64,000 nucleotides of DNA from Capitella teleta (GCA_000328365.1 KB295062.1:651521-715520), one strand, 5' to 3'. Positions 1 to 12,300 are shown, counted from the first letter of the stretch. Notes: a model not told the origin generated them from the sequence alone. Program-made: numbers and translations.

Positions 1-1239
1 GTCAGCGAATTGAACTACCGTAGGATGCTCAAGCGCATGCAACATGGGAGCTTCTGTTTTCCATTTAGGATCAAATTCGTCAACATTGATGGACAGACAG
101 GAATATGTTAAAGTCTGAGCACTTGCCTGACACCCGAATGCATATACCTTTCCATTGAAGAAGAAATATTGACAGAAGTCGTGAGTTTTTATATTGGTCT
201 TCCAAGAAACTTCCCACATTTGCCTTTTGAAGATTCCCAGTTTGTAACTCTTTTCATAATTGAGGCCAATGCATCCCAAAGGCGCCGTCATCAGATGTCT
301 GATATACTTCTGTTCGCATATGACCTCTTTCCAACGCACACATTCATCTTCTATGGAATCCGTGTGTTCACAGTGCATCATTCCTCTCGTATCGCCGTAG
401 GTCCGCACGAGAATCGGTTTCTTGACCTTGCCAACAGAACCAACGCGTGGAATTATTCTTGGGCTGTTGAGATAGTGTTGGTAGTTTAAATGATAATGCT
501 GTGCTTCCCGTATGAGCTCCATGCATGCAGGGTTCCACATCATTGGGGCTCGGTTGATTACTTCATTCAGAGTAGTTTTAGTGCAGAAAGGAAATCTGAT
601 AAGAGGAGCGATCCTGGAGAAAGCCTCTTTCCTTTCATGGATATCAACATTCACCCAGCGACTAACGGCCTCGAAGACTATGTCTTCGTTCTCAACGTTC
701 AGTTGGTCACTGGACACCAACTCAGCCAACTCATCCTCTGTCAAGGTCTTGAAGTCAGAGAATGCATCCACAACATCTTTGAATCGTTTCAGAATGAACT
801 CCTCAGCAACTGGGGTTGATGCCATCAGACTGAACTTCTTCCCAAATCTTTGCAGCTGAACGCAATTGGCCGAGTCAACGAGGTTTGACATGAACTCGTC
901 ACAGTGAGCTTTCAAATCGTTCAGACAGAGGAATTCACTCGCCACCACGAGCGTTTGCACGTTATCTTCGTTGATGTCGATTTCACCGGAGTAAAAAAAC
1001 TTCACCAACATCCTGATGGTGTCTGCATCCGTGAAATCCAGCAGGATCTCCTGTTCGGTGCTCTCTTTAAACCCTGATTGAAGCATAGTTTCAAAGTAAG
1101 GACAGGACGCCATGAGGACAATCTTGTGGCAGGAGATTGACGATTCATCTTGCAGTTTTAGGCTGATGTCTGTCATGACTTCATCCTCGCTCATTTTATT
1201 GAGACAGGCCATAAACGTTTTCATGTGTGATTCCAACAT
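1..1239 (-). CDS. BTB-BACK-Kelch (KLHL-like) protein, N-terminal part, cut by window edge
   Basis: The minus strand is open from an ATG at 1239 to base 1 (413 codons), so the C-terminus lies outside the window. Residues about 18-120 form a BTB/POZ domain, with the typical core SCHKIVLMASCPYFETML and VKFFYSGEIDI. Residues about 140-240 look like a BACK domain (VAEEFILKRF, then RWVNVDIHERKEAF). After that comes divergent sequence with weak Kelch-like strands such as FFFNGKVYAFGC. Such proteins usually act as substrate adaptors of Cullin-3 ubiquitin ligases; that role is family knowledge, not seen here. A splice acceptor (TTTCTTTCAG) lies immediately upstream of the ATG, so a 5' UTR intron is likely and the ATG is the first codon of this exon. 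The Kelch blades are poorly conserved, so the exact KLHL subtype is unknown. Confidence 0.8.
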   Translation of the reverse strand, partial: MLESHMKTFMACLNKMSEDEVMTDISLKLQDESSISCHKIVLMASCPYFETMLQSGFKESTEQEILLDFTDADTIRMLVKFFYSGEIDINEDNVQTLVVASEFLCLNDLKAHCDEFMSNLVDSANCVQLQRFGKKFSLMASTPVAEEFILKRFKDVVDAFSDFKTLTEDELAELVSSDQLNVENEDIVFEAVSRWVNVDIHERKEAFSRIAPLIRFPFCTKTTLNEVINRAPMMWNPACMELIREAQHYHLNYQHYLNSPRIIPRVGSVGKVKKPILVRTYGDTRGMMHCEHTDSIEDECVRWKEVICEQKYIRHLMTAPLGCIGLNYEKSYKLGIFKRQMWEVSWKTNIKTHDFCQYFFFNGKVYAFGCQASAQTLTYSCLSINVDEFDPKWKTEAPMLHALEHPTVVQFAD

Positions 1240-1259
1240 GGTTCTGAAAGAAATGTGAT

Positions 1260-3200
1260 GTATATTGTTAAAACGATTTTCAGATTATCTCATGAATTGA
1301 TATCACCAATAAAAATGATCACACCCTTACAGTCCGCATACAAAATAATTGGATAAAATTGAATATAGCCGAATGGAGGGTAAACAGAATGCCTAAATAT
1401 TATCATATAATTATGTGTACCAATCCATTAATTGAGGCTCATTATTGAGAGCGAGAAGCAATATCATATCACTAGTATTTATGATGCAGTTACGCCAATC
1501 AAGATATACTCCCTGATTTGTAAGATATTAGGTAAACGAGGCAGCATGGCAAAAACTAATCTTTGAATGTTGGCACAAAATGGTTGAGTTTACCAGGATT
1601 AAATGTGCGACGGAAACTCTTTCGGATTAGCAATGCACATTCGCTATACGTCAATACGATTTCAATACAGGATGAATACTGTATCCGACAATTCTTGCTG
1701 TTTTAGATGCACGGAATTACTTCCAGTTTTTACTAGGCCGTTGCTGTCGGCTGTGTATGGAAAAAAATCACACAGAACTGGGCTGAATTACATGAGACAC
1801 TGGAATGTCTTTTAGTTTACAGGTAGTATATTTATAACATTGGGTCCCATTTAACACATTACAACGTGAGGACTTACCTTAATCTACGCAGATTCGATCA
1901 AATGCCGATAGAATTTTAATCCAAGCTGAGCAGGCAAAATAAGACTGTTGTGTCAGCAGTATTGAGTATCGACTATCTTGCAGTCTGCGCCCATGCATGT
2001 CGTGACGTGTGTACGGTGCGAGGCGCTTCATAACGCTTCCACTCGATCGTACTTATCTTTGGCAAAGCAAGGAGATAGAGAGAATACGCAGCATAATATA
2101 CATGCTTATCTTCTAGTCCAGTCCGCCCATTATAGAATGCAGGCAATGACTGTATTCACTTCCCATTCGATGTGCATTGAGCTTTGGGCGCATACACCAT
2201 ATCCAGCGTGCCTGTTAAGACACTAAGTAGCAATATAAAAACTTTATAAAATAAATATGTTCCCACCTATAGGATTTAAGTGATTTTTTTTCCTGTTGTA
2301 TGCTAGCCACCGATGGTTATATCAGATGTGAGAATCTCGCACTGCCATCAGGCGAAGCCCCAAAAACCGCATTTTTCTAACTGCGACCACCACCAGCAGG
2401 GCCGGATTAATCCCTCGGAATGCCCCACCGCCATCGACCGTAGTAGTGCATACCCCAACTCAAATTTGTTTACACAGTTTCAACATATATTTCTATCAAA
2501 ATTATATTATGGTGCGAAAATATACACAGCTAGAGGCAAAAGAAACGCACGGGTCTATAATTACCGACTATTTGAGAAGTGCTGACTCTTTTAACAGTAA
2601 CTGTTTTAAAAGTCAATTGAAAACATTTTTATTCCAAGAACATTTTATTCCATGAAACCCGTTAATCTTTTACCTTGTTTTTTGTTCTGTTTAGTGTTTA
2701 GAGCTCCTTAGATTTTACGCTATATAAAATAAATTTTATTTTATTTATTACTTATTATTACAATTATTCAAGGGTAGCTCTATTTTGAGTGCCATGAAAT
2801 GCTGCGAAATAAATAATTCAAACATGCTCGGCAATTGAAGTAATCACAAAGAAGTGGTTGTAAGAAAGACAATCTTTAAGTAATACCGAAATAGAAATAG
2901 CAGTGAAATAGATGACAGAGGAGAGAGAGCTAATTACAATGAGATGAATGATTGAGTCTATGATTACATAAGCTGTTCACTACACCCCCTCTGTCGGAAA
3001 GAACAGTACAGAGCAAAAAAGGTAAACATAAAATAAATACAAAATAAGGTATCCAAATCATTGAGAACCACAAAACTCTGCATCACAAATCACCCGATCG
3101 AAATTGTGAACGTTCTCAATGATCTCAACGTCATGTGTGACAATGTCACTCGAAAACACAGAAAAAGTATTGAAAAATAAAAATAAATATCATTCCATCC
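1260..3200. other. Intergenic stretch between the Kelch gene and iGluR A
   Basis: No host exon recognised. AT-rich. It probably holds the 5' UTR intron of the Kelch gene and a short LINE-like tail (listed separately). Short ORFs at 1603-1815 and 1978-2226 have no recognisable motif. Confidence 0.4.
2440..2760 (+). mobile_element. Possible 3' remnant of a non-LTR retrotransposon
   Basis: A short plus-strand frame ends in SNCFKSQLKTFLFQEHF, which resembles the C-terminal end of CR1/L2-like LINE reverse transcriptases. It is followed by an AT-rich tail of TTTATT/TTATTA repeats. Nothing upstream can be joined to it, so it would be a severely 5'-truncated copy. Confidence 0.3.
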
Positions 3201-3297
3201 GAGAAAGGTTTTATTTACTCTGCTACTAGCTAGTATGTCCAAATATTATATGAAAAGTATACACATAATTTATGTGAGATTTCCATATCCCACACAT

Positions 3298-6200
3298 TCA
3301 TATCTTCTTTGTCATCCTGGACACCATATTTTCAAGTAGCAGCACAAAGAATGAAACTACGATCAGCACGGTCAACAGGAAGGCAATTCCTGCGAAAGAT
3401 GCCAGGTCAACTTTCACAGCATCAGGTTTAGTGAACGCTGCACATGCTGGTGGCTGGCGTGGAAAATATCTTGATTCCAACCTGTCCAGAATTCCGGTCT
3501 CATGGCACTTAATAAGCCTGCAACAAAGCAAAGAATACGTTCCTGGTAAAATCAAGTCTCGATCGTTTATAGGTCAACACAAGGACTCACTTTCGTGAAA
3601 TATGAACGTGTATGGCCGAATTCTAATTTGAGAAGGGTAAGTAAAGAAGTGGGTTACCTGGAAGTATTCAGTACCGACATCAAAGACGATGAAATGACAA
3701 GGCTCCTTGTTGTATCCTTATATGGCAGGAAAAGGGTGGGCCACACAGGCGTTACCATGGTTCAGATGAAAGGTGACATGCTCAGGTTACCTACATACCT
3801 CGTTACCTACCCTTTTCAAACGATAGTTCGGCCATTAATTATATTGTTAATTTTAACACAAGGGAATAATTTTTCAAACTTATTTACAAACTATAATGCC
3901 CGAATTATTCCCGATCGCAGCCACCAAGCTACTGTTCATGAGCAGTAGCCCCTGTACTGCACTGAAAGGTGGCTGAAGCTTGGTCAAAGTCCGTATTCTC
4001 GTTTGCAAAATGTCCACTGAGGCATGTCGGCGCTTGCTTGGCCAAGTTGAGTTCAATGTCTACATCGTCCCACAAATTCAATGCATTCAGCATGCTCTCT
4101 GCCGTCTTACAAGCGACTTGCATGTCCTGTCTTTGATATTGAGGCTTTGATTTGAAATATATAGTGTTGACTATTGATGGGCATACAACGATACTGCCAA
4201 GTGCGTGAATAAAATGGCTACACCGAAGAAGTGTCTATACCATCTACACACCATTCCATTAATTTGATAATTAATTAATTTATGAATATGTATAGCATAT
4301 AATTATTCCACTAAAACAATAGTGTAGCAATTTTGTCCATGTCGATCTAAATTCAGTGCTACATTGATACTGAGTCGATTTCGAAGTACGATTATTGTTG
4401 ACACTACCATACTCACACGTCATTTACAAATGGTGTTAGTGCCGAATTCTTTTGAAGAATCACGCTGTAATCATATTGCAACTGTCCATCAGAATGCTCA
4501 GTTGTTATGATGCAGTCTTTTAGCGGCTCGAGCAACGCTGAATCTCCGAGGTATACGTAGCCTCCATCGCGAATTAACTGAAGGTGAACTTTAACGTCTC
4601 GGCTCATGACATTGGAGTCCGATTTATAAGCTGTGAAGATCTTTCTACCGATTGTCCTGTAAGGCTCTTGCTCTGCGTTCTATTATAGAAATTCCAAAAC
4701 ATTGGAGAGCCAATAGCCTTGATAAAATGCATAGCAATACCTTATAAAATTCAACATCTGATGTTCCACCAAGGATTCCCAATTTGAACTCATTTTGCTG
4801 AGCCAAATCTGCATATGTTGTGAAAGGAATGTTGAGTTTTGTAACAGCTAAGGTAGCCGTGAGATTTCCGCTGTAAACTGCAGCCACAGTGATGGCAAAG
4901 AACCACCAAAAGGCCGCCAGCATTCTTCCCGAACAACTCCGAGGAGAACGAGGTGAGCCTAGAAGACAGTGGGATTAATGTGGCATTATTTTTTATCAGG
5001 ACAATGACTGGAACCTTGTTGTAGTACTGTTCCTAGTGCATACCAAAATGTACCCCCTTTAGTGATGAATACAAGCTCACGAGTCCAGAACCCAATCCAC
5101 CAGAAAACAACAGTGACAACAAACAGTGCAAGAATTGTATAAAACCAAACATTTCTTTCTAGTGGCCTCAAGAAATTGCCAAACAGAGAGGTTTCTGTGC
5201 CTGGCATTCTGTATGAGAATGCTTTGAATAAATAATTGTAATGCACTGAGGATGAATCTATGTATGGTGATCTCGCAGGTGTTGTAATGAGAGGTGCCGC
5301 GACCAGATCGGCTTCCTGTAGAAATACGTGACTACAATTCTGGACATCCTGGATTCCGTGATCGAAGCTCACCCTCCTTTGTATTTGACCCACCAATCCA
5401 CTCCATGTCCCATTTGGGCCTTCTTCGCCCCAATCGCCATCGGCAGGCTCCACATAGGTGCAACTGCATGCATGAATATATAAACAAAAAGAATTACACG
5501 TAGTTCCAATACTATTACATTGTACAACACCTGAAATTCATGGCCTCTGCAAGCAATCCAACGACATCAAGGCTCATACCTGAGTAACTTTCGACTCCAT
5601 CATGAGACGATTTTACAACATATGGACTCCACTGTGTGAAAGATTTGCATAATTGACACCCGAATCCCAATTGCTTGAGAAAGGCGGTTGCAGATGGCAG
5701 ACATTAAACAATTAAATGCTCCATGGCACAATTATTAATGGACACCTCGGCCAAGGTCCACCGCTATGAATTAGGCCTTTGATATTTTAATTTTCATCGT
5801 ATGCAACCACTTATCTCATCAGCTAGAGTTCAGGCATAGAAATTACAAAAATGATCCACTGACCACATTCACAGCAATTCGCAACTGAACTCCATTCAGT
5901 CCAAATTTCTTTGCAGGAAACAAATCGTCCAAGGACTGAAGCGGCCACTTGGACTGCACTAACGTTGGTTGGAGGTTTGACCAAATCACTGACTGAACTT
6001 CATTGCAGCCTTGTGACTGAAGTGAAGCAATTCTAAATGGCATTAAAGGAAATCGCATTTGTTTACTTTGTGTGTTACAAATGCGATGTTGATGATCCTC
6101 TTTGTGTGCATCTCAATGATATCTCGGGAAACATGATCAGTGATAATAACCCACTGGTAGAGAAAGGTGAAGTATCCATGCTGACCCATTTCTCCATCAA

Positions 6201-8734
6201 ATGAGTTGACCTGCAAACACGTCAAAAAAAGTGTTGGCAAATCGGGCGTACCAACAAATACAAACCTGATCGAGGAGTGTTTGCACACAATGTCCACCAA
6301 TTCTCACGAAGACGGTTGATGCTTGTCTGAGGTTTATTTTGCTGAAAGCCTCTCCTAGCTCGCTAGGGACACATGTTGGCCCAATTGTGATCAATGTGAG
6401 CTTTGTGTATTGTGACATTGACTTCAAATTGTCAGCACATTCAGAAGAACCGATAACAGATTTACCTGAATGGATGACAAAACTATATCACTATATAAAG
6501 CTATGCATGCATATTATATTCTAAGCGTTATATTTGATAACATAGATCCATAGACATATGTGGCACACAACCAACAAATACTTCAAACTAGGCATGCACA
6601 GAGTAGCACGGAAACGGCCGGAGCCCAGAGCTGTATTTTCGGCCGGTGAATCCAGGCCGCAGTTGGATCAGAACCTGTCTCTAAAGTTATCTAATGAAGC
6701 GCATTATTTTGGCTCATGTCCTGTATAAGTGAACTTGTTTGCTTGTCATGCCTGCTTCACACCGATCCAATTGTTGCCACACTAGGCCTACAATAAGCAT
6801 TTGATCGATCATCCATTTCTCGTTTCCATTAGTGTATCAAATATCAGAAGCCGCATTAACTTGATTATGGTGATATAACATTTCGTGGGTATTCCAGCCT
6901 TTCAACATAAACAAACAAACTATCACAGTTACAGATGACTGTGCGTATTAATTTGTCACACAGATAATAATTATTCACATATTAATTGCTCTGAAAACTC
7001 ACGATTGTTTCTTAGTTTGATTCGCATTGATCGTAACGCACAACCCATCATTGACGGAATCCAAATAAAATAAGAATTTAATTACTCCGTGTCATCAATG
7101 ATGAGCGTAAAATAAAATAAAATTTACAAACCAAATTATGTATAATTATTAGAAAGAAATTAACGTATCTTGAATAGAAAGACACCAATAACACTTTACA
7201 ACTCCTTTTTTCAATCCTACTTAAATCATTGCTTATAAATATGGGGCTCGCCATCACAAACCCACCTATCATGTCTCCTCAAACTCCAAAAACAAGCCTG
7301 TCGCATTATCACAAACTCCCCACCTAGAACCCCATCATATCTTCCTGTTCACGAACTTAACAGCATGCCTATTAACCCATTCATGACTTATATCATCAGC
7401 ATCTTCATGTATAAAAACCACACAGGTCTTCATCCAAAACTCATCATTTCACTCTTCACCTTCTCCCGCTCATCTGTTTTCAGACAATCTGACTTTTTTC
7501 AACTTCCCCTCTACTTCCTTCCATCTTCCCAGCGCTCCCCAATCTTCCAAGGCTGCAAAGTATGGAACCGTTAATCATTCATGTTGACTTTTTTAAACGC
7601 ATCCATAAATTGTTACTTGTCCAAGTTTGAAAAACAAAATCCCTCTCTTTTTTCTTTCATTTTTCCTCTCATGTTTTTGTCAGGTTTTTTTTTTGTTTTT
7701 TTTTTTTTTGCTCACACTCCCGTCTTATTTTGTTCTCTCCTTTTTTATTTTTATTATTATTATGTTTTGTTTTTTTGTCAACTTTATTTACAACACTCTT
7801 GTACGTTCATAATTGGGAGCTTTATGCCGTCGGCATCCTTCCACCCAAATCTGTTCTATATATATTTGATACCAAAAAAAAAATAAAAAAATGGCATTGA
7901 CGTAATAGAATATACGAGAGTTATAATCCTTAATTCACAAACGAAGTATCCATGACCATCCATGACCGTGATCGGGCGATAAGCGTTATGCGTCGCAAAT
8001 CTACTGTCAAGTGCTCATTATGGGATAGGTGGCAGCGCATGCGCGGAAGAGCGTTCGTTGAAGTTGTAGCAACAACGTCTAAACGATCAATATAACTGCT
8101 TAAATGTCATTTAATTGACCACAAAAAAAAAGGTTGACTAACAATAATTATTCAACCAAAACATTTATAACGATTGATAAGTGTGTGATGTTTTATCGTT
8201 TTAGACTATTAATTGTACGCACAACAAAACGCTAGTCCACAATTTCCGAAACAAGCAGGGAAATTGGGGCAATTGAGAGTTGACTTCTGCCTAATTCTGT
8301 TTTGTTTATTTCAACACAGTGACCTCATTGCCCGCTTGATAAGAGTGCATCACTCCCAGCATATGCAAAAGAATCCATTTAGAAATATCCTGATGTTGGC
8401 CCGTTGTCTTGGGTCATTGTGTCATTAGGAGCACTGAGGGCACAGTCAGTCAACAATAATCAATCATTTCGACCAGACGATTTCACTATTCGTACCGCCA
8501 CACTGAGTTGGAAGTGCGGGTAAATATATGTAAACCGTGAAAGCTTTCAAACCTACCTTGCTGGCATATGTATCCAATGCTTTTTGTATCCAGAATTTTC
8601 GTAATTTTCTCAATAGCCTCTGTATTCCGAATGCAATGCACTGATGCATTATTCGTGTATTCTGATTGTACCAAGAGAAAAAGGACTCCAGACGCAGCAG
8701 CAGAAATTAGTAATGTTCCCACAGTAAAGACCAT
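3298..8734 (-). CDS. Ionotropic glutamate receptor-like subunit A (10 exons)
   Basis: Exons read on the minus strand: 8734-8557, 6465-6266, 6210-6079 (or to 6067), 6016-5864, 5631-5531, 5463-5373, 5315-5015, 4958-4741, 4679-4417, 3517-3298. They sum to 1857 nt, 618 aa. Order: signal peptide (about 1-25), a short amino-terminal domain (to about 205), ligand-binding S1 from GVQLRIAV, conserved Arg300 in PLITTPAR, M1 340-361, pore loop GTVLQQG with a Gln at the Q/R position, M3 398-424 containing VYSGNLTATLAV in place of SYTANLAAFLT, S2 with GGT and GYVYLGDS, M4 587-608. Asp504 sits where NMDA-type subunits have Asp and AMPA/kainate types have Glu. The protein is shorter than usual (about 900 aa) because the amino-terminal domain is about half size; missed exons in the 2.1-kb intron 1 are possible. 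A poly(A) signal lies near 3211-3216. It would form a ligand-gated cation channel; ligand unknown. Confidence 0.85.
3929..4123 (-). other. Unexplained open frame inside the last intron of iGluR A
   Basis: The intron between exons 9 and 10 of gene A is about 900 bp, against 94 bp in gene B. It contains a 64-codon minus-strand frame with four cysteines (VACKTAES...; APTCLSGHF...; FQCSTG). It has balanced composition and is on the receptor's own strand, but I see no family match. It may be an alternative exon, part of an insertion, or chance. Confidence 0.2.
7225..7880 (+). mobile_element. LINE fragment, C-terminal end of reverse transcriptase and 3' tail
   Basis: It lies in intron 1 of iGluR A, antisense to it. 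A plus-strand frame reads IWGSPSQTH, then LLKLQKQACRIITNSP, then MTYIISIFMYKNH, and ends near FQGCKVWNR. These are the thumb/C-terminal motifs of CR1/L2-like LINE proteins, in the same order as in the longer copy at 13.8 kb. A T-rich 3' region with TATTATTATTATG follows, and an A-rich stretch ends it near 7880. It is 5'-truncated. Confidence 0.6.
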
Positions 8735-9192
8735 GACGACAAGCTGCTGCTAAGGAGTGTTGTTGTGGTGTCAGAGAGCGCGAGGAAATGAACACACATA
8801 TTTGTCAGTCGTGGCTTTTTCAGGCTCTTGTCGTGGATTGTTCATTTCATCTCTGCTTGTGAACTGAAAACGAAATTTGAGAGTCCACCAAGCAGAAGAA
8901 AACAAAGGAACAAATGTGGAATGGAATTTGAGCTTGTGTATTAATTGATACGAAATGAATTCATCAATAATGAAAAAGGAAATTGTGCCTGTTATGTCGT
9001 GCGTTTGCATGTTTTTATTATGTATGTCACTGCATGCATGAAGTTTGAATAAAAAAAGATATTTTCTTTTGGACAAACTCGATAAAAAGCTCACCATAGA
9101 ACCAAGTTTAATCTGTATAGCAACAAAATGAGGTACACGTGACACAAACCTTGTGCTACGGATGTTCAGTTCATCATATGCTTACGCTCATC

Positions 9193-9232
<40 letters not shown>

Positions 9233-9330
9233 CTCTCAGCATGAAACGCATAGTAATTATGACCAAGTCATGGATACATTGCGCTGCCCCAACAGCCGCA
9301 CTGCACCTTAGCAGTCTCTCGCTGGTCGTC
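8735..9330. promoter_or_regulatory. Shared divergent promoter interval between the two iGluR genes
   Basis: Only 596 bp separate the two start codons, which face away from each other. Both genes share CTTAGCAG and CGTCATGG just upstream of or at the ATG, so transcripts probably start inside this interval. It contains a run of 34 T at 9197-9230. No clear TATA element was assigned. Confidence 0.45.
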
Positions 9331-12300
9331 ATGGACTTCGCAGTCAAAACATTTGTGATTTCTGTGGTGTCTGGAGTCATTTTTCACATCGCACAATCGG
9401 GATGTATGAATGACACGTCGGTGCATTGTGTTCGAATGACGGTGGTCATTGAGAGAATAACAGAACTTCTGGATACAGAAAGCATTGGATACATATTTCA
9501 ACAAGGTAGGCGCCAAGTGAAAACTTTGTACTTCTTCTTCTTATGACCGAGATATAATAACGAAATCTACACTACTAAAAAAATTTGAGTTGTATATAAT
9601 AATTCATCTTTGTTTCATAATCGTTGTATCACGATTTTACCCACGAGAATTTTGACATAAAATATTAATCGCAAAATTATCACGATTGAAGTAAATTTAC
9701 TTCATCAATATCTTAACAGCGCAACCAGGAGTTTAACATGATATCTCACCTTCACAAGACAAGGAGGTGGTAATCTCTAAAGTGGGTTGCCTCTATTTTC
9801 CTTTGTCACCATAACCAGTACGTGTCGACAGCCAGTCTGGCGCATAAAAACTCTATCTTGTAATTGTATATTTTGTGCCTTATAAATGAATATACTATTA
9901 CTATTATTTTATTAGTTCCAATCTGCCAGGCTCATATAATTGTAAAGTCGTGGAGGCCATCCGCTCGCTGATGAAATATCGCGCACTAATCAACTGTAAT
10001 GATTATTTCGATTGAATAATAGTAAACTTTTGAGTAAAATTTAACGATGTTTTCGCGTTTTTTTATTGGCGATATTCTGGCGTCGTTGTTACACTCCCTG
10101 TGCATTCGCAATGCATTTGTGATATAGTCTATGTACATGTATCACCGAATTTGTTCCTGCTGTATAAAACGTTTGATGCTTACTCGCTTTATACTTTGGT
10201 TGATCCCAATCGCCCGTGGATCAGCACTACCGTATCAGGCTCAAAATGAGTCCACGCTCATTAGATTAAGTTTATATGCCCAGGTTACCTTAAAACTTTC
10301 ACGCAAAAAAAGCCGCTAAAAATAACAGCGTTCATGTTGTAGTCTGCAATTTTACAAGGGGTCACAACAACCATTCCGGGTTTTAGATTTACCGTTGAAC
10401 TCTTTTATATCAACGTTCTACTTTTACTAAGACAAATGCTGGCAGCCGTGAACGTCGCACAATTTAAACATCCGTGACGCTCGCTTGAAATTTCGCGCCT
10501 TTTGCGGAATCAGGCCGGCGTTGACAAACAGTAAAAACTGATANNNNNNNNNNNNNNNNNNNNNNNNNNNNNNNNNNNNNNNNNNNNNNNNNNCGTCGAT
10601 AATATAAACCCGAGGCCATTGTACAGGAAGCTAACATTGAGCACAATTGAACCTACTTGTTCCACAGTTGAAATACAAGAGGTAAAATAACTATGTCCAC
10701 ATGATATATGTCTGATGTTTACCTGTCCAACCATCCATATTTACGACAGGCTTTTAGCAAATTAAACCATGGGAACACAGCAACAATACTCGCAAAAATC
10801 GATGAGAATTGTGTGCAAACATTCCTCGATGTGGTTTGTATATTACATAAATGCAACGTAAAAATATAATGTATTTACTATCTATGCATGGCTTATATCC
10901 TTATATAGGTCAACTCATTTGATGAAGAAATGGGTCAGCATGGATACTTCACCTTTCTCTACCAGTGGGTTATTATCACTGATCATGTTTCCCGAGATAT
11001 CATTGAGATGCACACAAAGAGGATCATCAACATCGCATTTGTAACACACAAAGTAAACAAATGCGATTTCCTTTAATGCCATTTAGAATTGCTTCACTTC
11101 AGTCACAAGGCTGCAATGAAGTTCAGTCAGTGATTTGGTCAAACCTCCAACCAACGTTAGTGCAGTCCAAGTGGCCGCTTCAATCCTTGGACGATTTGTT
11201 TCCTGCAAAGAAATTTGGACTGAATGGAGTTCAACTGGTCGTGGCTGTGAATGATGTTAGTGGAATCGTCATTGTAACTTGCAAACTCTTCCATCCATAA
11301 TTCGTGTATTTTTAGTGGAGTCCATATGCTGTGAAGTCTACGCGTGGTGCAGTCCAGACTTACTCTGGGTTGTCCATTGATGTCCTTGAACTGCTTGCCA
11401 AGGCCATGAATTTTAGGTAGTATTAACTATTTATGCATACCCCTTTCTCTAATTATACTTCGTGCACGTGTTATAATTTATGAATGGCTTTTGAATTATA
11501 AATCGCTTAGGATAGTTTAATGTCTGTTATATAGACATAATCATATTCTTGCAATCATGCAAGAAGATGTGAATGGCGTATAATTATATCATATTTGATT
11601 GCATATGTAAATACCAGCTGTGCATTTTCAGTCCCTTTGTGCTTACTCATTAATCACCACCATAAACTTAGATGCTTCTGCTTAAGAATAATAAAATAAT
11701 GTGAACGAATTGCAGGTGTATTCTTTCTGATTTTCAACTATAGAAAATTAATAAAAGGTGGCATAAAAATTATGCTTATTGTTCTATTAACGTTTGACCA
11801 TTGGTGCAGTTACTCCTTCGTTGAACCAGCGGATGATGAGTGGGGGGTCATTGGCCCTAATGGGACATGGACAGGGCTCGTAGGACAAATGCAGAAGAGG
11901 GTGAGTATTGCAGCGGTTATTGCACTTATAAATATGTACCCTTATTTCTTACAGGAGGCCGATATGGTAGCAGCACCAGTCAGTACAACTCTCGCAAGAT
12001 CTAAAGTCATGGATACAACCTCGATGCATGTTCATATAATATACAGATCCTTCGCTTACAGAAAACCACATGCTAGTGTCTCGTTTCTTGGTTATTTCTT
12101 TATGCCTTTAGCACAAAGTGTATGGCTGTATATATTACTCGCAATTGCCATCGTTTCTGGATTGTTCTGGTGGATTGGGCTGTTAAACCGTGAGCTCATG
12201 TTCATCACTAAAAGCCGTTCATTTTGGCTCTGCTTTAGTGCAATATTACAGCAAGGTGATCACAATTGTTTTTGAATTGACCAATGTTTCATTCCTTGGT

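Noticed and set aside
169-859. Plus-strand open frames at the left edge
   Set aside because: They are antisense to the continuous BTB-BACK-Kelch frame, which has clear domain motifs.
5294-5503. Plus-strand 69-codon frame
   Set aside because: Antisense to two exons of iGluR A.
9174-9380. Minus-strand frame with a polylysine run
   Set aside because: Created by the 34-T tract and antisense to exon 1 of iGluR B.
9506-10531. Searched for additional amino-terminal-domain exons in intron 1 of iGluR B
   Set aside because: No frame with similarity to intron 1 of gene A or to iGluR amino-terminal domains; the phase of exons 1 and 2 already fits.
10464-10734. Minus-strand frames crossing the N gap
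   Set aside because: They contain unknown residues and lie antisense to exon 2 of iGluR B.
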